Positions 53,385-61,323 of a stretch of 64,000 nt of DNA are shown here, piece by piece. The notes below the pieces were generated by a model. The model ran no database searches, was not told where the DNA came from, and saw only the letters and a program-made list of their open reading frames with translations. Position 1 is the first letter of the stretch. Every line of letters starts with the position of its first letter. The position numbers were made by a program, and so were the translations under genes. The DNA comes from Clostridia bacterium (GTDB lineage Bacteria; Bacillota; Clostridia; Christensenellales; Aristaeellaceae), in NCBI GenBank assembly GCA_017549335.1, contig JAFYVB010000017.1:1-64000 (forward strand), in the 5' to 3' direction.

Positions 53385-54101
53385 TCAAACGGTAATGCGC
53401 AGTGCGAAATCGTTTTTGTCAATGGGATAGAGGCTGGAAGAGTATTCCAGCGGCTTTTTGTTCTGATCCCAGGATACCGAGGTAATGAGAATGGCAAGCG
53501 ATCCCGTGGGCACGCCCATCATGTGGCTCTCGCGGTCGGTCAGCACCCGCGCCGTGAGATTCTTTTCAAAGGTGCGGCGGGTGTAGCCTCTCTCCAGCAA
53601 AACGGAATACAGCGGGGATTTTTCAAGATCGGCGTCCTGCATCAGATCAAAGAATTTCCCCGCAAAATGGGAAGTGGTCAAAACCATCGGCCCCTGCTCA
53701 AAGTTATCCTTTACATAACGCAGACGGGTGATCTTCAGCAGCCTTTCGTTTTCGGGCAGATGCAACGCGGCGTTGATCTCCGGCACGCCGGGAACGGTGC
53801 AGAAGGTCAGCAGCTCCGTACAGGGCGTAAGGCCTCTGCCCTCCAGCTCCTGAGCAAAGCTGGTGATGAACAGCGACGAGCTTTCCAGCTTCTGTTTGCC
53901 CGTCACGTAAGAGCCCATCCCCTTCACGCGGGTGAGGGCGCCGGCATCCACCAGATGGGACATGGCCATGCGGATGGTGGAGCGGGACACGTCATACATC
54001 GTGCACAGATCCACCTCGCGGGGGATCATTTCTCCCGCTGCCCACTCGCCGGTGCGGATCTTTTCCTGCATGGATTTAAGGACTTTATCGTAAAGCGGCA
54101 T
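53385..54101 (-). CDS. GntR-family (HutC/UTRA) regulator
   Basis: A 238-residue regulator: winged helix-turn-helix at about 8-72 (MIPREVDLCTMYDVSRSTIRMAMSHLVDAGALTRVKGMGSYV) and a UTRA effector domain. It is translated after the metallophosphoesterase (27-base gap) and lies before the sugar importer operon, whose promoter contains the matching palindrome. It is therefore the likely repressor, relieved by a sugar or sugar phosphate (inference). Confidence 0.92.
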   Translation of the reverse strand: MPLYDKVLKSMQEKIRTGEWAAGEMIPREVDLCTMYDVSRSTIRMAMSHLVDAGALTRVKGMGSYVTGKQKLESSSLFITSFAQELEGRGLTPCTELLTFCTVPGVPEINAALHLPENERLLKITRLRYVKDNFEQGPMVLTTSHFAGKFFDLMQDADLEKSPLYSVLLERGYTRRTFEKNLTARVLTDRESHMMGVPTGSLAILITSVSWDQNKKPLEYSSSLYPIDKNDFALRITV

Positions 54102-54128
54102 GGTGTTTTCTCCTTTCGTATGGCTGCG

Positions 54129-55895
54129 TCAGGGCAGCGTGACCAGCTGATCGTAGACGGGCAGCCAGCGGCGGTTTGCAAAGTCTGCCGCGCGCAGCAG
54201 AACGGTGCGGCCGAACAGATAGGCAAAATAACCGCAGTGTCTGACCTCAGCATCCGGCTTGGATTCATCGTATCCGTAGCCGTATGTGCTATTTTTGAAC
54301 CCAGGAATATCCAAAACATGATATCCGTCAATGGGGAAGAGCCCTGCCAGTTCGCCCAGGCCGTGATGCACATGACCGGTGCAGAGCACCACGTCCTTGT
54401 ACTGACGCATCAGCTCATACAGCTCCTCACCGTGCAGGATCTTGCTGTGGCTCATACAGCCGCCTTCGGTCTGCTTTTCAAGCAGCGGACCGTGGGAATT
54501 GTGGATCACCAGGAACACGGGCTTGCCCTGTCCGCAGTAAGCATTCAGCTTTTCGCGGATCCAGTCAAGCTGTTCGCGGCCGATCTTGCCGGCAAACTGC
54601 CACATCAGCTTGTAGCCCGTAACTTCATAATCGTAATACTGCGCCAGCGTCAGCACATGATATCCGTTGACTTCGCCGTCATAATACATGGTTTTATGAT
54701 CTTCGCCCACCATGCCGAATTCCCGCAGCCAATCGCACTGACGGCGGGCCAGCGTTTGGGCGTCGTTATGCAGCGTTTCGTGATTGCCTACCGTCAGGAA
54801 GAACGGTTTCCCCTTGAAATTTTCCCGCATGACGTTCCAGAAGCCTTCAAAATCGCACTCGCGGCCATACTGGGAATAATCGCCGCCGTGGAGCATACCG
54901 TCCATGCCCAGTTCGTTTGCCCAGCAAAGGGCATTGCGGAAGGCTTCCGTACGGTGATTTCCCGCCTCTGCGCAGTGGGTATCGGCCACCACCAGCAGCT
55001 TGGCGTCCGGTTTTACCGTATGCAAAAGCATTTCTTCGTATGCTGCCTGCAGCGCCGTCAGCAGTGCTCCGGGCGCATGACCGAGGGACAGTTTTTCCTC
55101 GGTTTCACGGACTTTTTCCAGCAGTTTTTCAGCCGCTTCCCCTTCGAAAACAGGGGTTTTTTCCAGATTTCTGCTCCTGATTTCATAAGCCAGCGCCCTG
55201 ACCGCCGCGTCTTCGTATTCCCGGGCTGCATCTTCCGCCGTAACGGCGCCCTCCAGCAGGGAAAGCTCCGCCAGATCCACCTTGCCAAGGCCGTACAGCC
55301 CCTGCGTATCCGCGCCCAGCACGATCTTCTGCGCTCCCAGCGATTGCCCCGCATAGGCCGAAATATCCGCCGACCGAAGCAGTTTTCCGTCGCAGTAGAC
55401 GCACAGATCGCCCTTTCTGGCCACCGATACGGCGATCAGGTGCCAAACGTCATCACAGCACTGACGCATCCCGCGCAGCTGAATGGGCTCCTGCATTGCA
55501 TCGGTCTTGAAATTCACGGTAAAATAGGACTGCGGTTGATTGACCTGCAGGCTCAGACCCGTGGAAAACACGCGGCAGGGATGATTCGTCAGCACAGCGC
55601 CGCCGTGCTTTGCCTGCAGGGGCGTGCGCTTGGCCGGATCGATCACGCCTTCTTTGCCGGGCAGCGCGGCTTCTGAGATGCATACGCCGTTGCAGCCGCA
55701 GGCATAGGTGCGCATCCATACCCGCACCGTAAAATCCTCCGCGGGCAGCACCGCATCGGTTTTGATGTAATCGGAGGCAAATTCCCCCGCAGGATTATGA
55801 AATTGCAGGGCTTCTCCGCCCATGGGGCCGGCAACATTCCGGCAGCCTTTTCGCTCGAAACAGGTTTCAAACAGCGAACGGATCTCAGCAGACAT
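54129..55895 (-). CDS. Metallophosphoesterase with N-terminal LamG-like domain
   Basis: A 588-residue protein with no signal peptide. The N-terminal part (about 25-215; DFTVRVWMRTYACG, DVWHLIAVSVARKGDLCVYCDGKLL) is a concanavalin/LamG-like beta sandwich. After a helical linker, a calcineurin-like phosphoesterase follows: Asp305/His307 (VVADTHC), Asp339 (LHGGDYSQYG), Asn371/His372 (VGNHET) and CTGHVHHG. The N-terminal domain has several cysteines (CGCNGVC). Substrate unknown; operon with GntR suggests a role in using the imported sugar. Start at 55895 follows AAGGAGG. Confidence 0.85.
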   Translation of the reverse strand: MSAEIRSLFETCFERKGCRNVAGPMGGEALQFHNPAGEFASDYIKTDAVLPAEDFTVRVWMRTYACGCNGVCISEAALPGKEGVIDPAKRTPLQAKHGGAVLTNHPCRVFSTGLSLQVNQPQSYFTVNFKTDAMQEPIQLRGMRQCCDDVWHLIAVSVARKGDLCVYCDGKLLRSADISAYAGQSLGAQKIVLGADTQGLYGLGKVDLAELSLLEGAVTAEDAAREYEDAAVRALAYEIRSRNLEKTPVFEGEAAEKLLEKVRETEEKLSLGHAPGALLTALQAAYEEMLLHTVKPDAKLLVVADTHCAEAGNHRTEAFRNALCWANELGMDGMLHGGDYSQYGRECDFEGFWNVMRENFKGKPFFLTVGNHETLHNDAQTLARRQCDWLREFGMVGEDHKTMYYDGEVNGYHVLTLAQYYDYEVTGYKLMWQFAGKIGREQLDWIREKLNAYCGQGKPVFLVIHNSHGPLLEKQTEGGCMSHSKILHGEELYELMRQYKDVVLCTGHVHHGLGELAGLFPIDGYHVLDIPGFKNSTYGYGYDESKPDAEVRHCGYFAYLFGRTVLLRAADFANRRWLPVYDQLVTLP

Positions 55896-55949
55896 GATAT
55901 TTTCCTCCTTCATGTTACGAAACAGAAGTTGTATTTTCGGGTATGTTCT

Positions 55950-55979
55950 ATTTTAACAGCAATATGCCCTCAAAAGCAA
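55950..55979 (-). promoter_or_regulatory. Promoter of the metallophosphoesterase-gntR operon
   Basis: TTGCTT (55974-55979) and TAAAAT (55950-55955) on the minus strand, 18-base spacer. AGAACATAC just after the -10 resembles half of the GntR palindrome. Confidence 0.55.
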
Positions 55980-56090
55980 GAGGAGAGAATAACATAATGT
56001 CATGAATTTCTCTGACATGCCTTGCCGAACGTCGCATTTCCTTTTGCCGTTTGAAAACCTTGTGTGAAACGCACTCTTCAAAACCACAGT

Positions 56091-56102
56091 ATGTACGGAC
56101 AT
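56091..56102. promoter_or_regulatory. Second copy of the GntR-type palindrome
   Basis: ATGTACGGACAT, one base different from the operator in the lplB promoter. It lies about 75 bases upstream of the start site predicted for the FAD oxidoreductase, in the 358-base gap (55896-56253) between divergent genes. I see nothing else coding in that gap. Confidence 0.65.
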
Positions 56103-56135
56103 ATACGCATAGCAAAACTTTGTTATGTTTTATGC

Positions 56136-56164
56136 TTGTATTTCGGCAGAAGAAGTGCTACAAT
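56136..56164 (+). promoter_or_regulatory. Promoter of the FAD oxidoreductase
   Basis: TTGTAT (56136-56141), 17-base spacer ending in TGC, then TACAAT (56159-56164), an extended -10 promoter. Confidence 0.7.
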
Positions 56165-56253
56165 GAAAAAAACTGTGTTTTTTCTGCGGCAGACTGTCCG
56201 CTCTGTCCGTATTATCCTGTTTTATAAGAAATAAATGAACGGAGGATCCCATC

Positions 56254-58122
56254 ATGGCCATTCGTAAAAAGCAAAAGCAGGCGGCCTTTGACGTGATCGT
56301 GGTAGGCGGCGGCATGACCGGTCTGTGCGCAGCCATCGCCAGCGCCCGTCACGGTGCCAAAACAGCGCTGGTACAGGACCGTCCCGTATTTGGCGGCAAC
56401 GGCAGCAGCGAAATCCGTATGCATATCTGCGGCGCTTCCAATAATATGCGCAAAAAGAACGCCGAGGAAACGGGCATCGTGCGCGAACTGCTGCTGGAAA
56501 ACCGCCGTCATAACGATTACTATAACTGGTCTGTATGGGATCGCATCCTGCACACCGCCGCCAAGGAACAGGAAAATCTCAGTATGTTCCTGAACACCAC
56601 CATGTTCGACTGCGAAACGGAAGGCAAGCGCGTCACTTCCATCAAATGCTACCAGCTGACCACCGAGATCGAATGGACGCTCACCGCGCCTGTTTTCTGC
56701 GATTGCACCGGCAACGGCACGCTGGGCTTCATGGCCGGCGCTCCCTACCGCACCGGCACCGAATGCAAGGCCGAATTCAACGAGCCTCACGCTCCCGAGC
56801 AGCCCGATAACGAGCGCATGGGCAATACGCTGCTGTTTAAGGCCGTCAACCGCGGCAAGCCCGTGGAATTCGTCGCCCCCGAAGGCTCCTACAAATTTAC
56901 CGAAAAGCAGCTGCGCTACCGCAAGCACGCCGACCTGATCGACGAAACCGGCAAAAAGCTGGAAGAGGAAGCCGATGAGCTGCTGGACAACATGGACGAC
57001 GCCACCAAGAGTCTGGTGACCGACTCCTACTGCGTGGACTACGGCTACTGGTGGATCGAGATTACCGGCGAAAAGGCGGATATCATCGAAGAGTACGAAG
57101 ACATCCGCGACGAGCTGATCAAGTGCGTCTACGGCGTATGGGATCACATCAAGAACGACGGCAACCACGGCGCCGCCAATTACGACCTTGAATGGGTGGG
57201 TATGCTGCCCGGTATGCGTGAGAGCCGCCGTCTGGAAGGCGACTATATCCTCACCGAGTGCGACCTGATCAACAACGAAGTTTTCCCCGACGCCGTTGCT
57301 TACGGCGGCTGGGCGGCTGACAAGCACGTTGCCCGCGGTCTGTTTGACTTTGACAAGATGCCCAGTGAGATCTACGATTTTGACGGTCTGTACACCATCC
57401 CCTACCGCAGCTTCGTGGCCAAGGATATGGAAAACCTCTTTATCAGCGGCCGCAGCCTGTCTGCATCCCGTCTGGCCATGGCCTCCAGCCGCGTTATGGC
57501 CACCTGCGCCGTGGGCGGTCAGGCCGTAGGCACCGCCGCCGCACTGTGCAAAAAGTATCATTGCGATCCCCGCGGCGTGATGGAGCACATGAAGGAACTG
57601 CAGCAGGAGCTGCTCAAGGATGACTGCTACATCCCCGGTTACAAAAACGAGGATGAAAAGGATCTGGCTCGCAAGGCCTGCGTCACCGCTACCACCGAAA
57701 AGCACGCCGCCGCCAACGTCATTAACGGCGTTGCCCGCAGCGAAGGCGAAAACGAAAACTGTTGGCAGTCCTGCGGCATTGCGGAAGGCGGCGAAACCCT
57801 GTCCCTGCGCTGGAAGGAAACTCAGCAGGTTTCTCAGGTGCGGTTGACCTTTGACCCCAACCTCAACCACTGCATCAAGCTGACCATGTCTTCTCACCGC
57901 ATGGCGGAGCAGGGCACCGGCGTCGCCCCCGAGCTCATCCGCGATTATGACGTGCTGCTGATCAGGGACGGCAAAACCGTGGCCGAAAAGCAGGTGCGCG
58001 GCAACTACCAGCGCCTCAACGTCATCGATTTCGATGCCGCCCTGTGCGACGAGATCGCCGTTCGCGTACACGCCACCCACGGCTGCGCGGACGCCCGCAT
58101 CTTCGAAGTGCGCGCGTACTGA
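56254..58122 (+). CDS. FAD-dependent oxidoreductase of the FAD_oxidored family
   Basis: A 622-residue cytoplasmic flavoprotein. Rossmann motif VVGGGMTGLCAA (17-27), a FGGNGSSEIRMHICGA segment (46-61), VFCDCTGNGTLGFMAGA and SGRSLSASRLAMASSRVMATCAVGGQAVGTAAALC (about 407-440) mark the pfam12831-type FAD family common beside glycan genes. The last 130 residues form a separate beta domain. It diverges from the metallophosphoesterase-gntR operon and carries the same operator palindrome upstream, so it likely acts on the same sugar. Start follows GGAGG. Oxidised substrate unknown. Confidence 0.88.
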   Translation: MAIRKKQKQAAFDVIVVGGGMTGLCAAIASARHGAKTALVQDRPVFGGNGSSEIRMHICGASNNMRKKNAEETGIVRELLLENRRHNDYYNWSVWDRILHTAAKEQENLSMFLNTTMFDCETEGKRVTSIKCYQLTTEIEWTLTAPVFCDCTGNGTLGFMAGAPYRTGTECKAEFNEPHAPEQPDNERMGNTLLFKAVNRGKPVEFVAPEGSYKFTEKQLRYRKHADLIDETGKKLEEEADELLDNMDDATKSLVTDSYCVDYGYWWIEITGEKADIIEEYEDIRDELIKCVYGVWDHIKNDGNHGAANYDLEWVGMLPGMRESRRLEGDYILTECDLINNEVFPDAVAYGGWAADKHVARGLFDFDKMPSEIYDFDGLYTIPYRSFVAKDMENLFISGRSLSASRLAMASSRVMATCAVGGQAVGTAAALCKKYHCDPRGVMEHMKELQQELLKDDCYIPGYKNEDEKDLARKACVTATTEKHAAANVINGVARSEGENENCWQSCGIAEGGETLSLRWKETQQVSQVRLTFDPNLNHCIKLTMSSHRMAEQGTGVAPELIRDYDVLLIRDGKTVAEKQVRGNYQRLNVIDFDAALCDEIAVRVHATHGCADARIFEVRAY

Positions 58123-58225
58123 TTTGTCCGAAAAGCATGAGCAGCCGGCAGATGCATTGTCATTGCACAGAGGAAGGTTTTTCCCTCCTTGTCTTAAATC
58201 ACGGGAAATACAAATAATTCAGGCA

Positions 58226-58267
58226 GTTATGGTTTGAAGGAAACCCTTCAAGCCATAACCGCTTTTT
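58226..58267 (+). terminator. Terminator of the FAD oxidoreductase
   Basis: GTTATGGTTTGAAGG and CCTTCAAGCCATAAC form a 15-base stem (one G-T pair) with a 4-base loop, then CGC and a T6 run. Confidence 0.85.
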
Positions 58268-58313
58268 TCTTTCCGCGGAACGATCAAACCTGCCCCGGCA
58301 GCCATCATGTGCA

Positions 58314-58342
58314 TTGACACCGCATAGTTTTCGGAATAAAAT
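58314..58342 (+). promoter_or_regulatory. Promoter of the STAS-anti-sigma-MATE cluster
   Basis: TTGACA (58314-58319) and TAAAAT (58337-58342), 17-base spacer. Transcription would begin near 58350 and run through the whole cluster. Confidence 0.8.
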
Positions 58343-58531
58343 ATATGCAATAAACTGAAAGAAAAATCATGAGAAAGGAGGACTGTCGGATCGGCGTTTT
58401 CCTTGGGCTGCGCTCGGCCTCTGCTACGGTATTGATCCGATATAACTGCACGTCGCCGTCCGGGCCGGAGGAAACGGAAGGAACCATCAAATACGCTTTA
58501 TTGACAAGGCACTGATAAAGGAGAGCAAGCG
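58343..58531 (+). other. Leader region of the STAS cluster with a possible 48-codon ORF
   Basis: The 5' leader holds an ORF from ATG 58369 to TGA (about 58515), beginning MRKEDCRIGVFLGL. It has only a weak GAAAG ribosome site; a strong AAAGGAGG lies inside it at 58375-58382 with no standard start codon at the right distance. No hairpin terminator was seen. Whether it is translated is uncertain. Nothing else is recognised in the gap 58123-58531 apart from the terminator and promoter listed. Confidence 0.3.
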
Positions 58532-58828
58532 ATGACTATCAACAAAAATGCAATCGGAACTCAAACCACACTGGAGATTATCGGAAGGCTGGATACAACG
58601 ACCTCGCCGGAACTGGAAGCAGCCGTTGACGCCTGTTTTGCCGATACGCAAACGTTGATATTGGATTTTCACGGATTGGAATACATCTCCTCCGCCGGCT
58701 TACGTGTTCTTTTGAAAGCCCAGAAAGGCATGGCGCAAAAAGGAAGCATGAAAGTTCTGAACGTCAACGAAACCATCATGGAAGTATTTGAAATCACCGG
58801 TTTTTCCGACATTCTGACGATTGAATAA
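58532..58828 (+). CDS. STAS-domain protein (anti-anti-sigma factor)
   Basis: A 98-residue protein of the SpoIIAA/RsbV family: EIIGRLDTTTSPELE at the start and LEYISSAGLRVLLKAQK (about 49-65), where the serine before AGLR (Ser54) is the usual phosphorylation site. It switches an anti-sigma kinase partner when dephosphorylated. By eye it matches the second STAS protein of the cluster at 57 of 98 positions, so the two are recent paralogues. Start follows AAAGGAG; the next gene is 18 bases on. Confidence 0.93.
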   Translation: MTINKNAIGTQTTLEIIGRLDTTTSPELEAAVDACFADTQTLILDFHGLEYISSAGLRVLLKAQKGMAQKGSMKVLNVNETIMEVFEITGFSDILTIE

Positions 58829-58846
58829 ACAAAGGAGGATGCAACC

Positions 58847-59443
58847 ATGAAATCAAACATCTGCACGATTCAAAAAGGCGGCCTTGGACTGGAAACCATT
58901 TTGACCGAAGTGGAAAAGGTTGCCGCTTACAACGGCCTGCAAAAGAAAGAAACCCTCCGTCTCCGTTTGCTCGCAGAGGAGCTGACGGGCATGCTGCCGG
59001 AGCTTGTCAGGAACTTTGAAGGCTCCTTCTGGATGCAGAATAATGAAAACAAGTACGAGCTTCATGTGGATCTTTCCGTTGACAGCCTGAGCAAGGAAAG
59101 AAAGCAAGCGCTGATCGACGTATCCGCCGCCAAGAAAAACGCTTCCGCTGCGGGCTTCATGCAGAAAATTCGGGATATTGCCGAAAACATGCTGCTCTAT
59201 TCCGAAGAGCCCAATATTAACCATTTTTATATGCCCGAGTATATGTTTGATTATTGCCCCGATGATTATCACTATGCGTATGCATGGACGCTGGATCACT
59301 ATGTTTCTCAGCAGCACGAAAGAAAGGCCGACGACAAGGAATGGGATCAGCTGGAGAAGTCGATCGTTGCCAAGCTGGCGGATGACGTGATCGTGGGCGT
59401 GAGAGGCAGAAAAGTCGAGATCATTATCAAGAAAGAATTTTAA
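58847..59443 (+). CDS. Anti-sigma-factor-like (degenerate HATPase) protein
   Basis: A 198-residue protein between two STAS genes. The segment KKETLRLRLLAEELTGMLPELVRNFEG (about 33-58) resembles the first helices of GHKL anti-sigma kinases, but the Asn of the N box (ExxxNAxxH) is missing and no clear G1/G2 loop exists. The C-terminal VGVRGRKVEIIIKK strand fits the end of such a domain. Position strongly suggests it is the STAS partner; ATP binding is doubtful. A similar domain ends the VanZ-RDD protein downstream. Start follows AAGGAGG. Confidence 0.55.
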   Translation: MKSNICTIQKGGLGLETILTEVEKVAAYNGLQKKETLRLRLLAEELTGMLPELVRNFEGSFWMQNNENKYELHVDLSVDSLSKERKQALIDVSAAKKNASAAGFMQKIRDIAENMLLYSEEPNINHFYMPEYMFDYCPDDYHYAYAWTLDHYVSQQHERKADDKEWDQLEKSIVAKLADDVIVGVRGRKVEIIIKKEF

Positions 59444-59456
59444 GGAGAAAACGGCT

Positions 59457-59753
59457 ATGACGATTCATCAGAACAGAGAAGAAGCCAAACTGACGGTTGC
59501 TATTGAAGGCCGCCTGGACACCATGACCGCACCGGAACTGGAAAAAGCCCTTGAGAAAATCTGGAGCGGCGTTTCGGAGTTTGTATTGGATATGACTCGC
59601 CTGGAGTATGTTTCCTCTGCAGGCCTGCGCGTGATTCTCAAGGCTCAGAAAATCATGTCCCGTCAGGGAAAGATGAAGCTTGTCGGCGTGAACGAGAGCA
59701 TCATGGAAGTGTTTGAGATCACCGGATTTACCGACATTCTGACCATCGAGTAA
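59457..59753 (+). CDS. STAS-domain protein (second anti-anti-sigma paralogue)
   Basis: A 98-residue paralogue of the STAS protein at 58532-58828. Conserved LEYVSSAGLRVILKAQK with the phospho-serine (Ser54), and an almost identical C-terminal stretch NES-IMEVFEITGFTDILTIE. It begins 13 bases after the anti-sigma-like gene, with AAGGAG. Two copies around one partner suggest two inputs or a phosphorylated/unphosphorylated division of work (inference). Confidence 0.93.
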   Translation: MTIHQNREEAKLTVAIEGRLDTMTAPELEKALEKIWSGVSEFVLDMTRLEYVSSAGLRVILKAQKIMSRQGKMKLVGVNESIMEVFEITGFTDILTIE

Positions 59754-59796
59754 TCGGAAAAAGCGTCCGCAAACGCATTTGAAAGGGAAATCAACT

Positions 59797-61272
59797 GTGG
59801 ACACCACGCTGAAGGCCATATACATTGCTTTGCAAATCGCACCGGTCATTGCTTTGGTATTGGTTGTACCGTACGTAATGTTCAGCTATACGAAATCCCG
59901 CAGCCTGAACGTGCGATGGTTTACATACCTTTATATACTGACGCTTTATTTTCTGTGCGCATACTTCATGACAATGCTTCCTTTGCCAAGCAGAGAAAGC
60001 TTTGCAGCCATGCGTCCGGTCAGCGAGCTGATCCAGTTGATCCCCTTTCAGAACTTCCTCGATATCAAGGCGCAGTCCTTGGCCCGTGATATTGCCATTC
60101 TGGTTTTCAATGTGTTTCTTACCGTGCCGTTGGGATTTTTTCTGCGGTATCTGTTTGGATTCAATCTGAAAAAAACAGTATGGTACGGTTTTCTGACCGC
60201 ATTGCTTTATGAAATCACACAGCTGACCGGACTGTTCTTTATCTATCCGAGGCCCTATCGCATTTTCGACGTGGATGATCTGACCATCAACACCCTCGGC
60301 GCTTTCATCGGATATTACTGCGCGCCTCTCCTGTCCCCTGTTTTGCCGTCGCCCTTTGACGCCAAGCACAATCTGGCACAGGGAAGCGAGGTATCCTTCT
60401 TCCAGCGTTGCGCGGCAAGCCTGATCGATTTCGGCATTGTCTTATGCACCAGCATTCTGGTGATCGTTGGCATTCCTCCCCTTCGAAAAGTTCTGTCCCA
60501 CAGCGTCTCTCTGTGGAGATTCCCCCATTTCTACCTGCTGTTTCTTGCCATTGGCGCCGTATATGGGCTGCTGTTTCCGGGAGGAACGCCGGGAAGCAGG
60601 CTTACGGGGCTCCGGCTGATGACAAAAGGCGGAAAGAGCGCATCCCGTTTTCGCTGCGCCGCGCGTTTTTTGATCATCTGTACGTCGGTTATCGCAATCC
60701 CGTTCTGGGTGTACTTCTTTATGACGGTGAACAGCGAGTATGCCGGTGCAAAGAGCGTCATCTGGGTGTCCTTCGGCGCTTTGCTCATGATGTTTGCCGC
60801 CGCCGTTCTCCTGGAAATGATGTTCAACGCCGTAACCCACGGAGCATCCATGTTCTATGACCGTTTTTTAAAAACCTACATTGCCTACGGGAAAAACCGC
60901 AATTTCTCCCTGTTCGGCATCCGGGTCATCGATATTCAGCCGCTGACAAGAGCCAACGTCGACCTGTTTGCAACCGAAATCAACGACGTTCTTCTCACCA
61001 TGGGAGAAGAACGCGAATCGGTCATCAAGGTGCGATTGATGGTAGAGGGCATTATGCTGGACTGGATTGGAAACGAACTGGCAAACGCGCCGTGCGAGTT
61101 GCGTTTGGATAAACGATACAGACGCAACGTTCTGATGCTGAGCGTGCCCGGAGAGGATCGAACCAACCATTCCCTGACCGATAGCTATGCCGAAATGTTA
61201 AGCGGCCTGAATCTGACGATCGAAACCTATTATGCCGCAGAGAAAAACATTTGCAACATCTTTATTCCGTAA
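59797..61272 (+). CDS. VanZ-RDD membrane protein with anti-sigma-like C-terminal domain
   Basis: A 491-residue three-part protein. VanZ domain about 1-185 (PFQNF at 83-87, VPLGFFL, DVDDLTINTLGAFIGYY at 158-174); RDD domain about 199-350 (QRCAASLIDFGI, GTPGSRLTGLRLM); then a soluble C-terminal part (about 375-491) in which NDVLLTMGEERESVIKVRL and VEGIMLDWIGNEL recall the anti-sigma-like protein two genes upstream. At least eight hydrophobic segments. The GTG at 59797 follows AAAGGG; an in-frame TTG at 59779 lies on that site. I know no described protein with this order. Confidence 0.75.
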   Translation: MDTTLKAIYIALQIAPVIALVLVVPYVMFSYTKSRSLNVRWFTYLYILTLYFLCAYFMTMLPLPSRESFAAMRPVSELIQLIPFQNFLDIKAQSLARDIAILVFNVFLTVPLGFFLRYLFGFNLKKTVWYGFLTALLYEITQLTGLFFIYPRPYRIFDVDDLTINTLGAFIGYYCAPLLSPVLPSPFDAKHNLAQGSEVSFFQRCAASLIDFGIVLCTSILVIVGIPPLRKVLSHSVSLWRFPHFYLLFLAIGAVYGLLFPGGTPGSRLTGLRLMTKGGKSASRFRCAARFLIICTSVIAIPFWVYFFMTVNSEYAGAKSVIWVSFGALLMMFAAAVLLEMMFNAVTHGASMFYDRFLKTYIAYGKNRNFSLFGIRVIDIQPLTRANVDLFATEINDVLLTMGEERESVIKVRLMVEGIMLDWIGNELANAPCELRLDKRYRRNVLMLSVPGEDRTNHSLTDSYAEMLSGLNLTIETYYAAEKNICNIFIP

Positions 61273-61323
61273 CGGTCACCGTTTGACGCTGCCGCAGCAA
61301 AGCCGGTGAAAGGAGCGAACGCA

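Noticed and set aside
55905..55925. A third GntR operator before the metallophosphoesterase (ATGTTACGAAACA)
   Set aside because: The half-sites are present only with an extra base and a mismatch; too weak to list as a site.
56212..58080. Minus-strand frame of 622 codons opposite the FAD oxidoreductase
   Set aside because: Shadow frame of a gene with clear Rossmann motif, ribosome site and promoter on the plus strand.
58847..59443. Canonical serine-kinase anti-sigma factor (SpoIIAB/RsbW)
   Set aside because: The ExxxN N box and the G1/G2 loops are not present, so I call it only anti-sigma-like.
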